From Pseudonocardiales bacterium (lineage in GTDB: Bacteria; Actinomycetota; Actinomycetes; Mycobacteriales; Pseudonocardiaceae), in NCBI GenBank assembly GCA_019244165.1, contig JAFATA010000003.1, positions 26,179 to 90,178 on the forward strand: 64,000 nt of DNA, read 5' to 3'. Shown here in pieces: positions 59,718-64,000 of this stretch (position 1 is its first letter; each line of letters begins with the position of its first letter). Under the pieces are notes generated by a model. That model ran no database searches, was not told where the DNA came from, and saw only the letters and a program-made list of their open reading frames with translations. Both the position numbers and the translations under genes were made by a program.

Positions 59718-61145
59718 ATGCAACAGATCCCGGGAATCGAAGCGCTCCGTGCCCAACTTACCGGCCGAGTGATTGACAAGTCCGACCTGGACTATGACAC
59801 GGCCTGCTCACTCTGGAACGGCGCCATCGACCACCGCCCGGCGGCCGTCGCGCGGTGCACAGGGCCATCCGACGTCGCGGCGACGATCGCCTTCGGGCGC
59901 GAGCGTGGGCTGCAGGTCTTGGTACGGGGCGGCGCACACGGGTACTGGGCCACCGCGGTACCCGAGAACGATCTCGTGATCGACCTCAGCGATCTCCGGG
60001 GGGTATCGGTGGATCCCGGCAGCCGCCGGGTCTGGTGCGGTGGCGGGGCCATCCTCGCTGACCTGGATGCCGCCACCCAGCGGCACGGCCTCGCCGTGCC
60101 GGGAGGAGTAATCAGCCATATCGGGGTGAGCGGCCTAGCCTTGGGCGGCGGTTTCGGCTGGCTGGTCCACAAGGCCGGATTGACGGTGGACAACCTGCTC
60201 TCCGCGGAAGTCGTCACCGCCGACGGGCGCACGCTGGGCGTCTCCGCCGGCAAGCATTCCGATCTGTTCTGGGCACTGCGGGGCGGCGGCGGCAACTTCG
60301 GCGTCGTCACCGGCTTCGAGTTCCGGCTGCACGAGGTGGGCCCGCTGGTGCACCTCGGGCTGTTCTTCTGGGGGGCCGAACACGGTGCCGAAGCGCTTCG
60401 CCTCGGCCGGGAGGTGGCGGCCTCGCTGCCCCGCGATGCCGGGCTGCTGCTGGCTACCGGCCTGACCGCGCCAAGCGCACCCTTTGTGCCCGAACGCCAT
60501 CACGGGAGGCTGGGGTACGCCCTGATGGTCACCGGATTCTCCACGGCGCGCAGGCACCAGCGGCTGATCGCACCGATCCGGGAAGCACTACCACCGCTGT
60601 TCGAACTCGTGACCTCACTGCCGTACGTCGAGCTGCAGAAGATGTTCGATAGCGTCGCGCCATGGGGCCTCCACGCCTATGGGAAGGGCCTTTATCTTCA
60701 GGAGCTCAGCGACGAGGTAATCGCCGTTCTCACCGAGCGCATACCAGGCAAGAGCTCACCGATGTCCCTCATCTCGATCTTCTCGCTAGGCGGAGCGTTC
60801 GCCGATGTCGCTGAGCAGGAGACCGCCTTCGGCGGCAGCCGAACGACTCGATTCGTCCTTAACCTGACAGCCCTCGCACCGGACGCCGAGTCGTTGGCGC
60901 CCGACCACGCATGGGTCGATTCGGTATGGCAGGCACTGGCTCCGTACGCCGGCGAGCCCGGCAGCTCCGTCAACTCCATGGCCGACTACGACGAGAAGGG
61001 CGTGCAAGCCGCCTACGGTTCGGCGAAGTACCAACGGCTGGCCCGGATCAAAGCACGCTACGACCCGGAGAACGTGTTCCGGATGAACGTGAACATCAAG
61101 CCCGCGCCACAGCCCTCAGCCGGCGGGAGTCTGATCGCCGGCTGA
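59718..61145 (+). CDS. FAD-binding oxidoreductase (VAO/PCMH, BBE-type)
   Basis: The 475-residue flavoenzyme has VLVRGGAHGYWATAVPENDL with the His that attaches FAD, VWCGGGAILADLDAATQRHG, the ISHIGVSGLALGGGFGWLVH loop and the BBE-type ARIKARYDPENVFRMNVNIK C-terminus. The usual second attachment Cys is Ser here (VISHIG), so only a single covalent bond is expected. Relatives oxidise sugars, alcohols or secondary metabolites in natural-product pathways; no pathway neighbours are evident. Confidence 0.85.
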   Translation: MQQIPGIEALRAQLTGRVIDKSDLDYDTACSLWNGAIDHRPAAVARCTGPSDVAATIAFGRERGLQVLVRGGAHGYWATAVPENDLVIDLSDLRGVSVDPGSRRVWCGGGAILADLDAATQRHGLAVPGGVISHIGVSGLALGGGFGWLVHKAGLTVDNLLSAEVVTADGRTLGVSAGKHSDLFWALRGGGGNFGVVTGFEFRLHEVGPLVHLGLFFWGAEHGAEALRLGREVAASLPRDAGLLLATGLTAPSAPFVPERHHGRLGYALMVTGFSTARRHQRLIAPIREALPPLFELVTSLPYVELQKMFDSVAPWGLHAYGKGLYLQELSDEVIAVLTERIPGKSSPMSLISIFSLGGAFADVAEQETAFGGSRTTRFVLNLTALAPDAESLAPDHAWVDSVWQALAPYAGEPGSSVNSMADYDEKGVQAAYGSAKYQRLARIKARYDPENVFRMNVNIKPAPQPSAGGSLIAG

Positions 61146-61187
61146 GCGTGCCACCCAGGGTGCGCCCAACCGGAGTAAATTCAGTCC

Positions 61188-61730
61188 ATGGCGGAGCTGC
61201 TGCGTACCGATCGGCTCCTGGTGCGGGATTGGTCGGTCGCCGACGCCACGGCAGCGCTGAAGATCTACAGCCACGATGACGTCGTCCGGTGGTTGCCCGA
61301 GCTCGATCGCGTCCCCGACGCGGCCGCCATGCATGCGGTGCTGCAGGGCTGGGCCGCCGAACAGAGTGAGATGGGGCCGGGAACCGGACGCTGGGCTTTG
61401 GTTCTGCTTCAGGGGTGCGTGCTGGTGGGCGGAATCAGCCTGCTGCCGATGCCCGTGCCTGAGGTGGACGTCGAGATCAGTTACCAGCTTGCGCCGGAGT
61501 ACTGGGGACGGGGTTACATCACCGAGGCCGCCCGGGCGATGGCGCACTGGGCCTTTGCGCATTCGCTGGTCGAGTTGTTCGCCCTGGTCGCCCCGGACAA
61601 CGCGCGCGGGGCGAGGGCCGCGCGGCGGATCGGGATGGAGTGGGTCGGTGAGAGCGACAAATACTACCGGACCCACCTACAGGTGTTCCGGCTGCGCCCC
61701 GACGACCTAGTCTGTGCAGCTCAGAAGTAG
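61188..61730 (+). CDS. GNAT-family N-acetyltransferase
   Basis: A 180-residue RimJ-type acetyltransferase: LLRTDRLLVRDWSVADATAA at the start, DVEISYQLAPEYWGRGYITE with the acetyl-CoA loop, EAARAMAHWAFAHSL and PDNARGARAARRIGMEW. It acetylates an amine or protein N-terminus; the substrate is unknown. Its end overlaps the convergent MaoC gene by 10 bp. Confidence 0.85.
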   Translation: MAELLRTDRLLVRDWSVADATAALKIYSHDDVVRWLPELDRVPDAAAMHAVLQGWAAEQSEMGPGTGRWALVLLQGCVLVGGISLLPMPVPEVDVEISYQLAPEYWGRGYITEAARAMAHWAFAHSLVELFALVAPDNARGARAARRIGMEWVGESDKYYRTHLQVFRLRPDDLVCAAQK

Positions 61731-62182
61731 ACCCGGACGACATAGTCCGCCACGCAACCGGGCTTCGTGACACCCTCGACCCACAGCGTGGTGTGCAGGA
61801 CGAGCTGCAGGCCCCTTGTCACCCCAGTTAACTCAGTGGTCTCGGCCAGCGTGACGTCGGCCCAGACTGTGGACCCCACCGGCACGGGAGCGGGAAAACG
61901 CACCTTGTTCAGCCCATAGTTGATCATCATCGTGGTGCCCTCGACCCGGTAAACCTGGTCGGTCAGGTGCGGCAACAGCGACAAGGTGAGGAACCCGTGC
62001 GCGATGGTAGTGCCAAAGGGACCGGCTGCGGCACGCTGCGGGTCCAGGTGGATCCACTGATGGTCCTCCGTTGCGTCCGCAAAAGCGTTGACGCGTTGCT
62101 GGTCGATCGTCATCCGGTTGCTCACGCCCAGCTGCTCACCAGCCGCGACTCGCAACTCGTCGGCTCCCGTGAACACCTTCAT
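61721..62182 (-). CDS. MaoC-like (R)-hydratase
   Basis: A 153-residue single hot-dog domain with the catalytic Asp-His pair in FADATEDHQWIHLDPQRAAA and the GTTIAHGFLTLSLLP helix, plus NYGLNKVRFPAPVPVGSTVW. It fits the MaoC family of (R)-specific enoyl-CoA hydratases. The alpha/beta hydrolase gene upstream of it (62189) is on the same strand 6 bp away, so the two are likely co-transcribed. Confidence 0.9.
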   Translation of the reverse strand: MKVFTGADELRVAAGEQLGVSNRMTIDQQRVNAFADATEDHQWIHLDPQRAAAGPFGTTIAHGFLTLSLLPHLTDQVYRVEGTTMMINYGLNKVRFPAPVPVGSTVWADVTLAETTELTGVTRGLQLVLHTTLWVEGVTKPGCVADYVVRVYF

Positions 62183-62188
62183 CGCCGA

Positions 62189-63112
62189 TTACTCTCCTCC
62201 AGCTGTCCCCGGTGAGGGACACGTCCGGACAATCTCGGCGGCCACGGCGGCCGCCTCCCGGTCACCGAGCACGATCAGATAGTGGTTGGTGTCGTCAACG
62301 AGCACGTCACGAATCCCCGGTACAGTGCGCTTGGCTTGGGCAACCACAGCTTCGGGCAGGAGCGGGTTGGGGTCATCAGCGAGGCCGCGGGGCGCCCGGA
62401 CGAGGACCAGCGGCTCCCGGATGGCGGCTATCGCTGCCCAGGCGGCAGCGCCGTCGAGCACGTCACGCTCGTCGGCCCGCACGGCCGCTTCGACCACCTT
62501 CGAGCGCAGGGCGCCAGGCGGACCGTGCAGGTCGTAGTCCACATAATCCTCCACATCGGGGTTCCAGCGGCCGGCGAAGGCGGGATGGCAACGCCAAAAG
62601 TCGCGGTAGTCCTCCGGAGAGACGAACTGCATCCGGAGCCGGGCCAGGGCCGGGCCGAGCACGGCCTCGAGCACGGTGTCGGGGTCGATCCCGGGAGGGA
62701 CCGGCAGCGACAGTCCGCCATCGACTAACACGACCCCGGCGCAGCGGCCCGGGTGGGCGGCAGCCAGGCGAGCGACGACGTAGGCCCCCATCGAGTGGCC
62801 GGCGAGGATGGCCCGTTCCGCACCCCAGTAGTCGAGAACGGCCATCAGGTCAGCCACGTGGGCGTCAAGGCCGTAGGGCCCCGTGAGCCGGGCACTAGCG
62901 CCGCGGCCGCGCAGGTCGGGCGCGAGGAAGGTGATGTCCCCGGCCGCCAGGTTGCGGGCCAGCCCGGCGAGGAAGCGGTGCGATCCCGTGATGCCATGGA
63001 CGCCCAGCACCAGGGGGGCAGCACCCGGTGCGCCAGGGCCAGCGACGGCGACGGTTAAGGGACCACCGGCAACAGGGACCGCGAACTCGGTGTGGAATGC
63101 GATGGCAGCCAT
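62189..63112 (-). CDS. alpha/beta hydrolase
   Basis: A 307-residue hydrolase with LVLGVHGITGSHRFLAG (oxyanion), LAPDLRGRGASARLTGPYGL, the nucleophile in LAGHSMGAYVVARLA, a cap domain with YRDFWRCHPAFAGRWNPDVE and the final Asp-His in LVDDTNHYLIVLGDR. ATG 63112. It starts a two-gene unit with the MaoC hydratase. It is possibly a thioesterase or ester hydrolase for the same acyl substrate. Confidence 0.9.
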   Translation of the reverse strand: MAAIAFHTEFAVPVAGGPLTVAVAGPGAPGAAPLVLGVHGITGSHRFLAGLARNLAAGDITFLAPDLRGRGASARLTGPYGLDAHVADLMAVLDYWGAERAILAGHSMGAYVVARLAAAHPGRCAGVVLVDGGLSLPVPPGIDPDTVLEAVLGPALARLRMQFVSPEDYRDFWRCHPAFAGRWNPDVEDYVDYDLHGPPGALRSKVVEAAVRADERDVLDGAAAWAAIAAIREPLVLVRAPRGLADDPNPLLPEAVVAQAKRTVPGIRDVLVDDTNHYLIVLGDREAAAVAAEIVRTCPSPGTAGGE

Positions 63113-63163
63113 CGTCGCCAGGATAGACCGCGATTACTCGTAGCTATTCAGTACGGCCAACGC

Positions 63164-63300
63164 CGGTTTGCAGGAGGTGATCGCGGCCAAGGGTCACCAG
63201 ATCGCTGCTCAGTAGCGGCGGATCGTGGAGTTGGAACGGCGGCTGGGTGCTGATTCGTCGCCCTGCAGTCGGCCGTCGCCGTCGGATTCGGTATCGCAGC
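63164..63300 (+). pseudogene. IS66-family transposase N-terminal scar
   Basis: The plus strand reads LQEVIAAKGHQIAAQ, a stop, then RRIVELERRLGADSSPCSRP and SPSDSVSQPG. This is the N-terminal coiled coil and the ADSSxxSRPxSSDS signature of IS66 (TnpC-type) transposases with an internal stop. Nothing of the catalytic core follows; the sequence is lost within about 20 codons. Only a scar remains, just upstream of the DUF222 gene. No terminal repeats are visible. Confidence 0.7.
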
Positions 63301-63457
63301 CCGGTGTGGCGCTCCTCGCGGAAGTCCTCGGGGCGGTCGGCCGGGTAGGCAGCCCGGGGCGAGCTGCCCGCCCGGGCCGCAGAGTTGATCATCCGTATCT
63401 GTTCATGCCCATCATGGCGCACCCGATTTTGTCGGTGGTGGGTTGTAGCGTGATCGT

Positions 63458-64000
63458 GTGTCCGGTTGTCAGGTGGTTCCCGAGGGTCTGGCGGAGATCC
63501 CGCCAGGGCCGTGGCTGGCTGCCGTGCTCTCGGAGATCGACCTGACCCGGTTGACCGGTTTCGATTGCGTGCAGGTGCTCAAGGCCCGGTATCGGCAGGT
63601 GAATCACGAGCGTGCGCAGTTGATGGCGGCCATGGTCGAGGTCGGGTTATGCGGTGTCGGCCCGGATGACCAGCCGCGGCGGCGGGCGGTGCCGGATGAG
63701 TTCTCCGCTGATGAGATCCGGGCCGCGCTGGTGCTGACCCGCCGTGCTGCTGATGCCCAGTTCTGGTTAGCGTATGACCTGATCACCCGTCTGCCCGAAG
63801 TGCACGCTGCGATGGACGCGGGAGTACTCGACGAGCCCCGCGCCCGACTGCTCTCGGAGTGGACCGCTGAGCTGCACCCGCAGGCGGCCCGAGCGCTGTG
63901 TACCGAGCTGTTGCCCCGGGTGGGGGAGCTGACGACGGGGCAGCTGATCGAGCAGATCAAGAAGCTGGCCATCGCGCTGGACCCGGACTGGGCCCGGCGC
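63458..64000 (+). CDS. DUF222 protein (likely with C-terminal HNH), truncated by window end
   Basis: From GTG 63458 181 codons are visible. PPGPWLAAVLSEIDLTRLTG, FDCVQVLKARYRQVNHERAQ, LMAAMVEVGL, AALVLTRRAADAQFWLAYDL and LDEPRARLLSEWTAELHPQA define the N-terminal DUF222 domain. Such proteins usually end in an HNH nuclease about 250 residues later, which lies outside the window, and they are often part of group II intron- or IS-like dispersed families in actinobacteria. Confidence 0.85.
   Translation, partial: MSGCQVVPEGLAEIPPGPWLAAVLSEIDLTRLTGFDCVQVLKARYRQVNHERAQLMAAMVEVGLCGVGPDDQPRRRAVPDEFSADEIRAALVLTRRAADAQFWLAYDLITRLPEVHAAMDAGVLDEPRARLLSEWTAELHPQAARALCTELLPRVGELTTGQLIEQIKKLAIALDPDWARR

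Noticed and set aside
1..64000. CRISPR arrays or cas genes
   Set aside because: No regularly spaced repeats of 25-40 bp and no Cas-like proteins were seen; the tandem repeats at 57713 and 58908 have no spacers.

Overview
The window is high-GC DNA from an actinobacterium, most likely a member of the Pseudonocardiaceae or a close relative. The pointers are three XRE regulators with actinobacterial helical or DUF5753 domains plus a DUF574 methyltransferase, an F420-type LLM oxidoreductase, a class F sortase, split LigD NHEJ domains, a DUF222 protein and an FxLD lanthipeptide locus. The family is inferred from gene content; no rRNA or other marker gene is present. Many genes start with GTG or TTG.

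Layout. 0-2 kb: the edge of a DUF5753 regulator, a Phd-like antitoxin, a decayed PIN toxin and an EF-hand fragment. 1.9-6.5 kb: a VWA membrane protein, then a TIR/NB-ARC/TPR (NLR-like) protein followed by a DHDPS-family aldolase, with a G9 tract at the junction and a 50-bp palindrome inside the TIR gene. 6.8-10.5 kb: an NRAMP-related transporter with a soluble MgtE/CBS partner. 10.5-17.5 kb: DUF488, DUF4142 plus sortase, RidA, LLM oxidoreductase, L,D-transpeptidase, phosphoesterase and a HAD phosphatase. 17.7-20.3 kb: a XamI-like restriction-modification pair. 20.3-25.3 kb: stand-alone LigD phosphoesterase and LigD polymerase genes flanking rtcB and archease remnants and an XRE/TPR regulator. 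25.5-30 kb: DUF4383, a site-2 protease and a STAND NTPase. 30-32.2 kb: senA-senB for selenoneine. 32.4-33.8 kb: a compact operon of five small single-pass membrane proteins of unknown function. 34-40.7 kb: XRE/methyltransferase/XRE, a tRNA 3' remnant, an AAA/DUF4143 ATPase, an MNT-HEPN toxin-antitoxin pair and DUF427. 40.7-44 kb: a disulfide reductase and an XRE regulator. 44.2-52.7 kb: the FxLD lanthipeptide cluster (methyltransferase, precursor, dehydratase, LanC, thiopeptide-type elimination protein, class V aminotransferase). 52.7-64 kb: small hypotheticals, GCS2 ligase, epimerase, amino acid permease, TatA, an orphan OmpR-type DNA-binding protein, a flavin oxidase, GNAT, MaoC, an alpha/beta hydrolase, an IS66 scar and a DUF222 protein cut by the window end.

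Three themes stand out. (1) Defence and conflict genes are dense: TIR-NLR, STAND NTPase, restriction-modification, MNT-HEPN, PIN/Phd, DUF4143 ATPase. (2) Two specialised-metabolite routes are recognisable: selenoneine (senAB, no senC nearby) and an FxLD lanthipeptide. (3) Several genes are broken by single-base indels, two of them at G8/G9 tracts, so either the assembly has homopolymer errors or some of these loci are decaying or phase-variable. The strongest candidates for something undescribed are the five-gene small-membrane-protein operon and the TIR-NLR/aldolase pair with its G tract and palindrome.
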